NCBI GenBank assembly: GCA_949284985.1
Contig: CASDWY010000035.1
Coordinates: forward strand, 1 to 64,000
Length of the DNA: 64,000 nt
From: an uncultured bacterium
GTDB lineage: Bacteria; Cyanobacteriota; Vampirovibrionia; Gastranaerophilales; Gastranaerophilaceae
Direction of reading: 5' to 3'
Positions within the stretch are counted from its first letter, which is position 1. Each line of letters starts with the position of its first letter. Below, one piece after another: positions 46,597 to 55,848 of the stretch. A program made the translations under genes and the position numbers. The notes under the pieces are model-generated. The model made no database searches, was not told the origin of the DNA, and saw only the letters and a program-made list of their open reading frames with translations.

Positions 46597-48969
46597 TTAA
46601 TTTATATCTATAACAGTAACTCCATCTCCGCCCTCAGCTTGTTCACCTGCTCTATACTTACATACATATGGTGAAGTTGAAATATATTCTCTCAAAACCG
46701 ACTTCAATGCACCTGTTCCATGTCCATGAATAATATATACAGGAGTAACATTAACAAGACTTGCTTTATCAAGATAAGATTCAAGCTCCTCTAGAGCTTC
46801 GTCCACCCTATATCCTCTTAAGTCAAGGGTTTGAGACAACTCATGCCTATCAAAACACAATTTTTTTGTCGGCTGTTGATATATTGTTTTGGAAGATTTT
46901 TTAATTATATTTGAATTATATTGTGCGAGTTTATTTTGCTTTACTTTAGTTTTTATAAGCCCTATTTGAATTTGGACATTCCCATTTTTATCAGGAAGTG
47001 ATATAATTTCAGCCTTTTGATCCAATCCTTTTACAATAACTTTATCACCTATTTTAATTTCATCCCAAACAATATTTTGATATTTCTGAGCTACCTCATC
47101 CATATCATCAGAAAATTGCTGATAAGCTTGACGCTCCAATTCTGCTAAACGAGCATACGCTCTTCTGGCAACTTTTTCTGACTTTTCTTTTCGCAATTCA
47201 TCAAGTATTTCTTTTATTTCTTTACGTGCATAATGAATTTTAGACTCATATTTTTTCTTATAAACTTCAATATTTTTTTTCTTTTGTTTTTTTATTTCAT
47301 CAACTTTTTCTTTATACTCATGCTTTAAATTTTCAGCATTTTTTTCATGCTGTTCAGCTTCTTTAGCCGATCTGGAAAGTGCTTGTTGGGTTGATTGCAA
47401 TTCTTGTAAAACTTCTGCTGTAATATCTTTTTGATTATAATGAATTTGTCTTGCTTGCTCTACTATCTTTTGAGGCAACCCAAGGTTTTGGGATATATAA
47501 ATAGCATTACTTGCCCCCGGAATATCCATAAGCAACTTATACGTCGGACATAGTGTTTGTGTATTAAACTCAACAGATGCATTTTTAAAACCACTTTTTG
47601 TATAAGCAAGAGATTTTAACTCACCATAGTGAGTTGTACACAAAACAAAAGCTCCTATATTATTAAAATACTCTAAAATAGCCTGTGCTAATGAAGCACC
47701 TTCCCTTGGATCAGTACCTGCAGCTATTTCATCCAAGATAATCAAACTATTTGCATCTGCAGAATTTACTATATTTATAATATTTTTCATATGGGCAGAA
47801 AAAGTAGAAAGACTTTGCACAATACTCTGCTCATCTCCTATATCTGCAAATATTTTATCAAATAAATATAATTCCGCTTCATAACAAGGAACATGAAAGC
47901 CTGCCCTTGCCATAACAACAATAAGCCCTACTGTTTTTATTAAAACTGTTTTTCCGCCTGTATTTGACCCGGTAATTATTAAACAACTTTTGTCTGTATT
48001 AAGATAAAAATCGTTCTCCACAACATTTTCAGTTATACTCATTAAAATCGGATTTTTAATCCCTTTAAAATTCAATATTTTCTGCTCAGAAACTACAGGA
48101 CAAACAAAATCATTCTTTAAAGAATATCTCGCTCTTGCAAAAATAAAATCAAGCTCTGCCAATATCTTCAAATTATCACATAACTCAGAAAAATTTTTAG
48201 CAACCATAGCACTAAGCTCTGATAAAATTCGATTAATTTCAGCTAAAATAGATACCTTCACTTCGCGTATTTTATTATTCAACGCAACAAGAGATTTTGG
48301 CTCTATAAAAAATGTTTGACCTGATGCAGAAGTATCATGAACAATTCCACCAACTTTGCTCTTGCACTCTGCTTTAACTTGAAAAACTACTCTGTCGTCT
48401 CTAGTTGTCCAAAGAGTGTCTTGCAAATTATTGACAAAAGTAGAACTACTTAAAAGACGAGCTACTTCGATTTTTAAATTTTGCTCTGTATCACGCAAAG
48501 ACGCTCTTAAAGATTTTAAAACTGTAGACGCACTATCTTTAACATTACATTCAGAATCGAATGTATCAAAAATCTTATCTTCTAACTCTTTGTTAATTTT
48601 TAGAGCTTCTAAAAAATTTGCATTAAGCTCTGTCGTATAAGAAACATTTTTCTCTAAATAATTATGCATTAACCTAACAAGCTTCAAAACATTTGCAATT
48701 TCTAAAAGTTCTTTCGCATCCAAAGCCAAACCTTTTTTAGCATCAGATAATAAATTTGTTATATCCGAAAAAACTTCCAAAGGGGGCTCTATACATTTAT
48801 TTAATAAAACTCTTGCCTCACTGGTAAAATTTAATTCACGATTTATGTCAGACTTATTTTTATACACAACTGCCTGTTTACAATTTTGTTTACCAAGTAA
48901 ACTTATTGCAAATTGCGACACATAATCTAAAACTTTGTCAAATTCTAATAATTTAAAAGTTTTTTCCAT
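46597..48969 (-). CDS. mutS2: MutS2 family ATPase/endonuclease
   Basis: 790 residues. Lacks the MutS mismatch-recognition domain; has the lever/coiled-coil region, ATPase (GSNTGGKTVLIKT, LDEIAAGTDPREG, TTHYGEL), a long coiled coil (about 515-640), a KOW-like segment (DKVIVKGLDQKAEI) and a C-terminal Smr nuclease domain (DLRGYRVDEALEEL, IHGHGTGALKSVL). Known MutS2 acts in recombination suppression or ribosome rescue of collided ribosomes. TATAAT ends 6 nt before the ATG (GGGGAT between, also SD-like). Confidence 0.95.
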   Translation of the reverse strand: MEKTFKLLEFDKVLDYVSQFAISLLGKQNCKQAVVYKNKSDINRELNFTSEARVLLNKCIEPPLEVFSDITNLLSDAKKGLALDAKELLEIANVLKLVRLMHNYLEKNVSYTTELNANFLEALKINKELEDKIFDTFDSECNVKDSASTVLKSLRASLRDTEQNLKIEVARLLSSSTFVNNLQDTLWTTRDDRVVFQVKAECKSKVGGIVHDTSASGQTFFIEPKSLVALNNKIREVKVSILAEINRILSELSAMVAKNFSELCDNLKILAELDFIFARARYSLKNDFVCPVVSEQKILNFKGIKNPILMSITENVVENDFYLNTDKSCLIITGSNTGGKTVLIKTVGLIVVMARAGFHVPCYEAELYLFDKIFADIGDEQSIVQSLSTFSAHMKNIINIVNSADANSLIILDEIAAGTDPREGASLAQAILEYFNNIGAFVLCTTHYGELKSLAYTKSGFKNASVEFNTQTLCPTYKLLMDIPGASNAIYISQNLGLPQKIVEQARQIHYNQKDITAEVLQELQSTQQALSRSAKEAEQHEKNAENLKHEYKEKVDEIKKQKKKNIEVYKKKYESKIHYARKEIKEILDELRKEKSEKVARRAYARLAELERQAYQQFSDDMDEVAQKYQNIVWDEIKIGDKVIVKGLDQKAEIISLPDKNGNVQIQIGLIKTKVKQNKLAQYNSNIIKKSSKTIYQQPTKKLCFDRHELSQTLDLRGYRVDEALEELESYLDKASLVNVTPVYIIHGHGTGALKSVLREYISTSPYVCKYRAGEQAEGGDGVTVIDIN

Positions 48970-48975
48970 ATCCCC

Positions 48976-48981
48976 ATTATA
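48976..48981 (-). promoter_or_regulatory. Extended -10 of mutS2
   Basis: TGTTATAAT on the minus strand (TG-N-TATAAT, hexamer 48981-48976), ending 6 nt before the mutS2 ATG. Back to back with the divergent promoter at 49025-49030. Confidence 0.45.
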
Positions 48982-49024
48982 ACAAAATTATAAAAATAAA
49001 TTACCCAAATAATCAAAAAGATGC

Positions 49025-49030
49025 TATACT
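49025..49030 (+). promoter_or_regulatory. Extended -10 of the histidine-phosphatase gene
   Basis: TGCTATACT (TG-N-TATACT, hexamer 49025-49030), ending 6 nt before the ATG at 49037. No ribosome site can fit in the predicted leader. Confidence 0.5.
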
Positions 49031-49036
49031 GTAATC

Positions 49037-49657
49037 ATGTTTAAAAGAAAATGCAAAATAACCTTTATAAGACATGGCTCAACAATATACTCCGATGAAA
49101 ATCGCATGAGTGATAACATAAATTACCCGCCACTTAATGAATTGGGCAAAATTGAAGCCGCTAAAATAGCTCAATGGGTGCAAAAAAGATCTCCCAAAGT
49201 TGATAAAATATATACAAGCTCTGATTTGCGAGCAATACAAACATGTCAATTTGTTGCAGATGAATATCAAAAAGACTTTGAAATAATAGATGGTATTCAT
49301 TCTCGCAGAACAGGTCACTGGAACGGTTTAACTTTCAACCAAGTAGAGCAACTTTATCCTGAAGAATTAGCCAAATATCATCAAAATAGAGACTCCTACT
49401 GGCCAGAAGGTGGTGAAACAACAATTCAACTCCGAGAGCGTGTAAGACAAAAAATTTCTAAACTTATATCAGAAAATATAGGAAAAAGAATTATCATTGT
49501 TACAAATGGTGATGTAATTCAATCAGAAATATGTACGGCACTGGATATTCCATTAGAAAATCTTGGCAGGATATATATACCTTGCGGTTCAGCTTCACAA
49601 CTTAGCTATTTTACAGATTGGACAAGTTTAGTTTACAGTGGACATGTTCCCTACTAA
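49037..49657 (+). CDS. Histidine-phosphatase (phosphoglycerate mutase-like) superfamily protein, degenerate
   Basis: 206 residues. The N-terminal phosphohistidine motif FIRHGSTIY is present, as are LNELGKIEA and IYTSSDLRAIQT. The acid/base Glu normally in LxExxxGxWxG reads HSRRTGHWNG, so Glu is not there, and the second His (VSHGG-like) reads VTNGDVI. GGETTIQLRERV keeps the GES-like segment. The protein may therefore be inactive or use other chemistry. Divergent from mutS2. Family secure, activity doubtful. Confidence 0.8.
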   Translation: MFKRKCKITFIRHGSTIYSDENRMSDNINYPPLNELGKIEAAKIAQWVQKRSPKVDKIYTSSDLRAIQTCQFVADEYQKDFEIIDGIHSRRTGHWNGLTFNQVEQLYPEELAKYHQNRDSYWPEGGETTIQLRERVRQKISKLISENIGKRIIIVTNGDVIQSEICTALDIPLENLGRIYIPCGSASQLSYFTDWTSLVYSGHVPY

Positions 49658-49696
49658 TTATAGCTAATTTTACATCTGTATGATAATATAAATTTT

Positions 49697-50728
49697 ATGG
49701 AAAATACTGCACAGGTTTTTAAAATTCATAGTGACTTTTATTATGTACACCTTGACGGTAAGATATTCGAGTGCAAGCTTAAAGATACGCTCAAGAAACA
49801 ACAACAAGAAGTTTTCACAGGGGATATCGCAATTCTCGAAGAAATAAACTTAAACTCTCAACAAGCTTTTATTTCTCAAATACAAGAACGTAAAAATTTT
49901 ATGCCAAGACCTAAAGTAGCAAATGTTGAACAAATGATTATTGTCAGCTCTATTAAAGAACCTCCTTTAGACTTTAATCAATTAGACAGATATTTATGCC
50001 TTTGTGAATACTACAAAATAAAACCAATTTTATGCTTTAATAAAAACGACCTTATCAAAGATTCAAATTTAATAACACACATTTTAAATACCTACAAACC
50101 CCTTGGGTATAAAATAATATTCACTTCTGCAACTGATAAAATAGGGATAGATGATTTAGAAGAAATTATTGAAGGTAAAATATCAGCCTTATGTGGAATG
50201 TCCGGAGTAGGTAAATCCACTCTTATCAACACACTAAACCCTAATTTACATCTAAAAACCAATAAAATAAGTGAAAAAACTAATCGTGGCACCCACACAA
50301 CAAGACACTGCGAGATAATTCCATTAAAATTACAAAATGGAAAAACCGCAAATATAATAGATACCCCAGGGTTTAGTTACCTTAAGTTTGATTTTCTGCT
50401 ACCGACGGAGGTATACAAACTCTTCCCTGAAATAGCAAAATACAATAAATATTGCAAATTCAACGACTGCCTGCATATCACAGAAAGTTGCTGCAGCGTT
50501 CTTGATAATATTAAAAAAATTCCGCAATCACGCTACCAAAGTTACATCACCTTTGTAGAAGAAGCACGAGAATACAAAGAAAAATTAAGCCAACAAGGAC
50601 ACAAAAAAGAAGATAATTTTAAAATTTTAAATGATAAAAAAATTACTAAAATCAATACAAAACATAGAGAAAAATCTCGTAACGTTGAAAAACAAACAAT
50701 AAAAATGAAAGAAGATACAAATGAATAA
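49697..50728 (+). CDS. rsgA: Ribosome small-subunit GTPase RsgA
   Basis: 343 residues with circularly permuted GTPase order: OB domain (about 1-70), G4 NKNDLI, then G1 GMSGVGKSTLIN, G3 DTPGF, and the zinc knuckle CKFNDCLHITESCCSV. A basic C-terminal tail (KKEDNF... HREKSRNVEKQ) is a little longer than usual. Late 30S maturation factor. Overlaps the prenyl synthase start by 8 bp. A -10-like TAATAT (49684-49689) ends 7 nt before the ATG. Confidence 0.95.
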   Translation: MENTAQVFKIHSDFYYVHLDGKIFECKLKDTLKKQQQEVFTGDIAILEEINLNSQQAFISQIQERKNFMPRPKVANVEQMIIVSSIKEPPLDFNQLDRYLCLCEYYKIKPILCFNKNDLIKDSNLITHILNTYKPLGYKIIFTSATDKIGIDDLEEIIEGKISALCGMSGVGKSTLINTLNPNLHLKTNKISEKTNRGTHTTRHCEIIPLKLQNGKTANIIDTPGFSYLKFDFLLPTEVYKLFPEIAKYNKYCKFNDCLHITESCCSVLDNIKKIPQSRYQSYITFVEEAREYKEKLSQQGHKKEDNFKILNDKKITKINTKHREKSRNVEKQTIKMKEDTNE

Positions 50729-51593
50729 AAAATTAAATTATTACAAAAATCTAATTACCAAAAAGCTTGATGAATACATTCCTCAAGGCTATCCTCAATC
50801 AATTTTTGATTCTATGCGCTACTCTGTTTTGGCAGATGGAAAAAGGATTCGTCCCATACTGGCAATAGAAACCTTTAAATTATTTTCCAGTAAAATAGAA
50901 GAAATTTTACCAACAGCATGCGCAATAGAAATGCTACACGCTCAAAGTCTCATCCATGACGATTTACCCTGCATGGACAACGATGACTATAGACGAGGCA
51001 AACTAACCAACCACAAAGTTTTTGGAGAAGCAATTGCAACGCTTGCAGGAGATGCATTACTAAGTTTTGCTCCACAAATAATAATACAAAAAACTCCAGA
51101 AACAGTTTCGCCGGAAAAAAAATTAAAAATATTGGAAGAATTTATGCTTGCAGCAGGTGCCTATGGAATAATTGCCGGGCAAGTTGTAGATATTGAGTCT
51201 GAGGGAAAAATTGTAGATAAATCAACACTAAATTTTATTCATAAACACAAAACAGCAGATATGTTTAAGTTTCCAGTACGTGCAGGCGCAATTCTTGGCG
51301 GAGCAAATGATTTTCAACTGGAAGAACTTACTGCATATGCTAATAAAATCGGACTCGCATTCCAAATAGCAGATGATATCCTAGATGAAACCTCCACCCT
51401 GGAAACTCTTGGGAAAACTCCAGGTAAAGACAAACTCGCAGGAAAAGCAACTTACCCAAGTATTTATGGTATTAATGAAGCTAAAAAGACTTTACACTCG
51501 CTTATTGAGCAAAGCTGTGGTATAATCAAAAACAGCTACAACTCAGAGCTGCTTATTTATCTGACAAAAATGATTGAAACAAGGATAAAATAA
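50721..51593 (+). CDS. ispA: Polyprenyl (geranyl/farnesyl) diphosphate synthase
   Basis: 290 residues. First aspartate-rich motif DDLPCMDNDD (80-89, DDxxxxD type), second DDILDE near 220, and GKRIRP. The size and the DDxxxxD motif fit an IspA-like short-chain synthase (GPP/FPP or GGPP); product length cannot be fixed from the sequence. Overlaps rsgA and is followed by the DUF212 gene with a TAATG stop/start overlap. Confidence 0.9.
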   Translation: MNKKLNYYKNLITKKLDEYIPQGYPQSIFDSMRYSVLADGKRIRPILAIETFKLFSSKIEEILPTACAIEMLHAQSLIHDDLPCMDNDDYRRGKLTNHKVFGEAIATLAGDALLSFAPQIIIQKTPETVSPEKKLKILEEFMLAAGAYGIIAGQVVDIESEGKIVDKSTLNFIHKHKTADMFKFPVRAGAILGGANDFQLEELTAYANKIGLAFQIADDILDETSTLETLGKTPGKDKLAGKATYPSIYGINEAKKTLHSLIEQSCGIIKNSYNSELLIYLTKMIETRIK

Positions 51594-52045
51594 TGATTTA
51601 TAACAACGGTCTCGAAGTAATTTTTAATGGTATATTTGCCGCAATAGTTGCACAAGTTCTAAAACTTATCGGTTATATCATTGTTCACAAAAAAATAGAC
51701 TTTAAAATACTCACTACCACAGGCGGCATGCCAAGCTCACATTCAGCAGGTGTTATAGGAATGTCTGCAACAGTAGGAATTATAGATGGCTACACATCTG
51801 TTGCATTTGCAATAGCTTTTGGTTTTTCTCTTGTTGTTATGTATGATGCTGCAGGTGTAAGAAGAGCTGCAGGTAAAATTGCTGCCGTATTAAACCGAAT
51901 TAAAGAAGACATTTATTACCACAAGCCTGAACTTATTGGTGAAAAACTTAAAGAACTTCTTGGACATACTCCGTTTGAAGTTTTTGTTGGAGCTTTATTA
52001 GGTTTTGCTTTAGCATATGTTAATCATTACTTGATTCTTGGATAA
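51593..52045 (+). CDS. DUF212 / divergent PAP2-family membrane protein
   Basis: 150 residues with three hydrophobic segments and the family motif TTGGMPSSHSAGVIGM plus MYDAAGVRRAAGKIAAVLN. This family is related to acid phosphatases (PAP2); SSHS corresponds to the phosphatase motif. Located directly after a prenyl synthase, so a lipid-phosphate role is plausible but unproven. TAATG overlap with ispA. Confidence 0.88.
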   Translation: MIYNNGLEVIFNGIFAAIVAQVLKLIGYIIVHKKIDFKILTTTGGMPSSHSAGVIGMSATVGIIDGYTSVAFAIAFGFSLVVMYDAAGVRRAAGKIAAVLNRIKEDIYYHKPELIGEKLKELLGHTPFEVFVGALLGFALAYVNHYLILG

Positions 52046-52092
52046 TTTTTCAAGCGTGTGGCATAATTTAACTGCCAAAACTAGGAAACTTT

Positions 52093-53766
52093 ATGTATAA
52101 TACAAACTCTTATAATAATCAGCCTCTACCTATTATGGTTCTTGATTGCAAAAAAAATATTCTGTACACTAATATTGCTTTCAAACAAGTTTTTGGTACT
52201 GTTAAAAACTTTGACAGATTTTCTCAAAGATTCTTTTTTAATGTTTGCCTTTTAAATTCAGAAAATATTGAAAACCACAACCCAATTATGTTTGCACTTA
52301 AATCCAAAGAAAATTTTTTTGCACAAACAAGTTATCAAACAAATAAAAATGAATATCTAAACTTTGATATTACTTCATATCAAGACAAAGAAAACACAAT
52401 AATTTTATTTAACGATACAACTTTTAAAAAAAAATATAACTCTGTATTAAAAGATTTTTTATCGATAAAAAAAGATTACACAGAACTTTTGAATGAAAAT
52501 AAAAAATACTCAGAAATTCAACAAAAAGCTCAAACACAAGCCATTAAAATGGCTCTTCTCAATAGATTTACAAACCAAATTAGAGAATCTGTAGATATTA
52601 ACAAGGTTATAACCTCAGCATTAAAAGAACTTAGCTCTCTTTTAGGCGGCTTCAAGGCATATTTTGCTGAAAATGAAGGATTTAAATATAAAATAAAAAT
52701 AACCTACCCCTCCCAATATTCCTATGAAGAAGGAAAAGTTATAAGTTTTGATGATTCTGTAAATAAATCAATAACATCAAGAACAGTCCACATATCCTAC
52801 TGCCTTAAAGAATACAACGAAAGTTCAGAAAGATTTAAAACAAATACAGACAGAATTATACTCCCAATTTATCATCAATCAAGGCTTTTAGGTATCTTGA
52901 TTGTTCTATCCTATCAAAAGATCAACTTATCTTACGACGATGATGTATTAAAAAGTATTACTGCACAACTTTCAAGCGCAATTGTTCAAGCTTCTTTATT
53001 TGAGCAAATTAACGAACAAAACATACAACTCGAAGAAACACTTAAAGAATTAAAAGAAACTCAATTACAATTAATTAACTCAGAAAAAATGGCATCTTTG
53101 GGACAACTTATTGCAGGTGTTGCGCACGAAATTAATACTCCACTGGCATCAATAAGTTCTAACAATTCGATATTAGAAAAACTTATCAAAAAAATTCCAC
53201 AAACTGATGACACTTCAACAATAATTGACACACTAAAAGAAGTTAACAATATTGATAAAGAAGCCATAAAACGTATCAGTAAAATTGTTGTATCACTCAA
53301 GCAATTTGTTAGACTTGACGAAGCAGAACTACAACTGGCTAACATAAATAAAGAATTAGACCTAACCCTTGATCTTATACGCCACGAAACTAAAAATAAA
53401 ATTGAAATAAAAAAAGAATACGGAAACATAAAAGAAATAAAATGTTATCCCAATATGCTAAATCAGGTTTTTATGAACCTTTTAATGAATGCTTGCCACA
53501 GCATTACAGACAAAGGAATTATTACAATTACAACAGAATCTGACACTAAAAATTTAACCATAAAAATTAAAGATACGGGCTGTGGAATTAAAGAACTTGA
53601 TAAAGAAAAAATTTTCTTAGCAGGATATACCTCAAAAGGAGTTGGAGTTGGAACAGGATTAGGCTTAGCAATTTCTAAAAAAATTATAGAAAAACATAAT
53701 GGACAAATAACCTTTAATTCAGAGCTTGGGAAAGGAACAGAGTTTATAGTCACAATTCCATATTAA
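52093..53766 (+). CDS. Soluble sensor histidine kinase (PAS-GAF-HisKA-HATPase)
   Basis: 557 residues, no membrane helix. PAS-like N-terminus (about 10-120), GAF domain (about 160-300), coiled coil, HisKA with phospho-acceptor His345 (MASLGQLIAGVAHEINTPL), and HATPase (NLLMNACHSI, DTGCGI, GTGLGLAISKKIIEKH) all intact. No response regulator is adjacent on the same strand. Extended -10-like TGGCATAAT and AGGAAAC precede the ATG. Converges on fliI with a 4-bp stop overlap. Confidence 0.92.
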   Translation: MYNTNSYNNQPLPIMVLDCKKNILYTNIAFKQVFGTVKNFDRFSQRFFFNVCLLNSENIENHNPIMFALKSKENFFAQTSYQTNKNEYLNFDITSYQDKENTIILFNDTTFKKKYNSVLKDFLSIKKDYTELLNENKKYSEIQQKAQTQAIKMALLNRFTNQIRESVDINKVITSALKELSSLLGGFKAYFAENEGFKYKIKITYPSQYSYEEGKVISFDDSVNKSITSRTVHISYCLKEYNESSERFKTNTDRIILPIYHQSRLLGILIVLSYQKINLSYDDDVLKSITAQLSSAIVQASLFEQINEQNIQLEETLKELKETQLQLINSEKMASLGQLIAGVAHEINTPLASISSNNSILEKLIKKIPQTDDTSTIIDTLKEVNNIDKEAIKRISKIVVSLKQFVRLDEAELQLANINKELDLTLDLIRHETKNKIEIKKEYGNIKEIKCYPNMLNQVFMNLLMNACHSITDKGIITITTESDTKNLTIKIKDTGCGIKELDKEKIFLAGYTSKGVGVGTGLGLAISKKIIEKHNGQITFNSELGKGTEFIVTIPY

Positions 53767-55076
53767 GCATGCTCAGCAAGTTTTAATAATGCGTTCACTG
53801 TATTTTCATAATCCATATGCTCATCAACAGATTGACACAAGAAGAAATTAATACTTTCCATAAGCGCAATAGCTTTGTCAGTTGCTGGGTCAGTACCTTT
53901 AACATATGCACCTATATTAATCAAGTCTTCATTTTTTCTATAAACAGCCAATAAGTTCCTAATTTTTCCGGCAGCAATCTTATGCTCCTTTGTTACAACA
54001 TCATTCATTACACGAGAAACACTTTGCAGAACATCAACTGCAGGGTAATGGTTTTTATGAGCTAACTCCCGAGAAAGCATAATATGTCCATCTAATATAC
54101 TTCTTGCGGTATCAGAAATAGGCTCATTAAAATCATCACCCTCAACCAAAACGGTATAAAGTCCGGTTATAGTACCTTTTTCATTACTTCCTGCTCTTTC
54201 AAGCAATTTAGGCATAAGGGCAAAAACAGACGGAGTATATCCCCTGGTAGCAGGAGGCTCCCCAACTGCCAAACCGACTTCACGCTGTGCCATCGCAATA
54301 CGAGTAACACTATCAAGCATAAATAAAACATCTTTACCTTCATCTCGAAAATATTCTGCAATTGCCATAGCCACAAAAGCAGCTTTTATTTTTACCAAAG
54401 AAGGTTGTTCACTTGTTGCAGCCACAACAATTGAGCGTTTCATTCCATCTGCACCCAAAGTTGACTCTATAAACTCACGCACCTCACGACCACGCTCACC
54501 AATCAAGGCAATTACATTTAAATCCGCATTTGTATTTTTTGCCATCATTGCCAAGGTTGTAGATTTACCGACTCCCGAACCCGCAAATATACCGACACGC
54601 TGTCCTTTACCAATGGTATTAAAACCATCCACAGACCTTATCCCCAAAGAAAGCGGTTCTCTAATCAATGAACGTTTCAAAGGATTAATTGCCTCCGCTT
54701 GTGTTGAATATAAATATTGTGAATTAATTTCACCCAAATTATCTATAGGGCGGCCTAATCCATCCAATACTCTGCCCAAAAGCTGCGGTCCAACTTGGAT
54801 TTTCATTGATGAACCAGTATTAATTACATTTGCCCCCGGTCGCAATCCATCCATTGTCCCCAATGGCATAAGCAAAATCCTATCTTCTTTAAACCCAACT
54901 ATCTCTGCAGAAACGACAAAATCATCTTTATCTGCATAAATATAACATAAGTCACCTATACTACCTTTAGGTCCATCTGCTTCTATTATTAAACCTATTA
55001 TCTGAATAACTTTACCTAAAGGTCTAATAGTATTAGTTGTTTCTATTATTTCTTTGTATCTTGCTAAATTAATCAT
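53763..55076 (-). CDS. fliI: Flagellar export ATPase FliI
   Basis: 437 residues from MINLARYK (55076), whose ATG overlaps the fliH stop (ATGATTAA). A TTG at 55106 gives an unlikely longer form. Walker A GSGVGKST, ALIGERGREVREF, Walker B VLFMLDSVTR, and the type III ATPase signature GEPPATRGYTPSVF. Powers flagellar type III export together with FliH. Last gene of the flgB-fliI operon. Confidence 0.95.
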   Translation of the reverse strand: MINLARYKEIIETTNTIRPLGKVIQIIGLIIEADGPKGSIGDLCYIYADKDDFVVSAEIVGFKEDRILLMPLGTMDGLRPGANVINTGSSMKIQVGPQLLGRVLDGLGRPIDNLGEINSQYLYSTQAEAINPLKRSLIREPLSLGIRSVDGFNTIGKGQRVGIFAGSGVGKSTTLAMMAKNTNADLNVIALIGERGREVREFIESTLGADGMKRSIVVAATSEQPSLVKIKAAFVAMAIAEYFRDEGKDVLFMLDSVTRIAMAQREVGLAVGEPPATRGYTPSVFALMPKLLERAGSNEKGTITGLYTVLVEGDDFNEPISDTARSILDGHIMLSRELAHKNHYPAVDVLQSVSRVMNDVVTKEHKIAAGKIRNLLAVYRKNEDLINIGAYVKGTDPATDKAIALMESINFFLCQSVDEHMDYENTVNALLKLAEHA

Positions 55077-55848
55077 GCTGTTCATCTTGAGGGGTAACCT
55101 CTGCAACTAGCTTATCCTCGCTCAAAGTTTGCAAACCTGTCAAAAGCTTTTGCGTTATTTCATCAATCTGAGATGAAACCCTACTATCTACTCTTGAACT
55201 TATTGACTCTACTATTGTTCCATCTGCTGAGACATTTGAGTCTTCAATAATTTTTATAGATTTCAACGATAGTATGTCTTGCTTCAAACCTTCAGAAATA
55301 TCGTATATCCTCTGCGCCATAATCGGATTAACTATTATATTAACAGACTCTTTGTCGTTTAACTCATTTATTGCCGCTTTAGTAATATTATACAAAACTT
55401 CACTATCAAGTTCTAATTTCTTTCTACAAACTTTATCTGCTATAGTTACAACAAGATTTATTATATCGTTATGTGCAGATTTTATAATTCTTTTTTTTAT
55501 ATCAAATTCAGAAAGCACAAATCTATCTAAATTATTTATCTGATCAATTAAATCATGCTTAATCTTAGCCATTCCTTCCTGATAGCCTTGCTCAAAACCG
55601 CTTTTTCGAGCTTCTTCTCGTATGGATTCAACTTGTGAATTTGCCTGTGCAATAGCGTCATCCAAATGCTTTTGAGCTTTTTTTTGAGTTTCTGCAACAA
55701 GTTCTTGAGCTTGACCACGAGCTTGGGTAATAATATCTCCTGCCACAGTCTTAGCATTTACAATTTCCTGTGCTTTCATTTGCTCATCACTGGTTGTTAA
55801 AATATAAGATGAACCAAGATTAACTTTTTCACTATCAATCCTATTCAA
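55069..55848 (-). CDS. fliH: Flagellar assembly protein FliH
   Basis: 259 residues. Position between fliG and fliI, long Glu/Gln/Ala helix (about 30-110), GFEQGYQEG motif and a C-terminal globular region typical of FliH/V-ATPase E stalk. Regulates FliI. Overlaps fliG by 8 bp and fliI by 8 bp. Sequence conservation is low, so the call leans on context. Confidence 0.85.
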   Translation of the reverse strand: MNRIDSEKVNLGSSYILTTSDEQMKAQEIVNAKTVAGDIITQARGQAQELVAETQKKAQKHLDDAIAQANSQVESIREEARKSGFEQGYQEGMAKIKHDLIDQINNLDRFVLSEFDIKKRIIKSAHNDIINLVVTIADKVCRKKLELDSEVLYNITKAAINELNDKESVNIIVNPIMAQRIYDISEGLKQDILSLKSIKIIEDSNVSADGTIVESISSRVDSRVSSQIDEITQKLLTGLQTLSEDKLVAEVTPQDEQHD

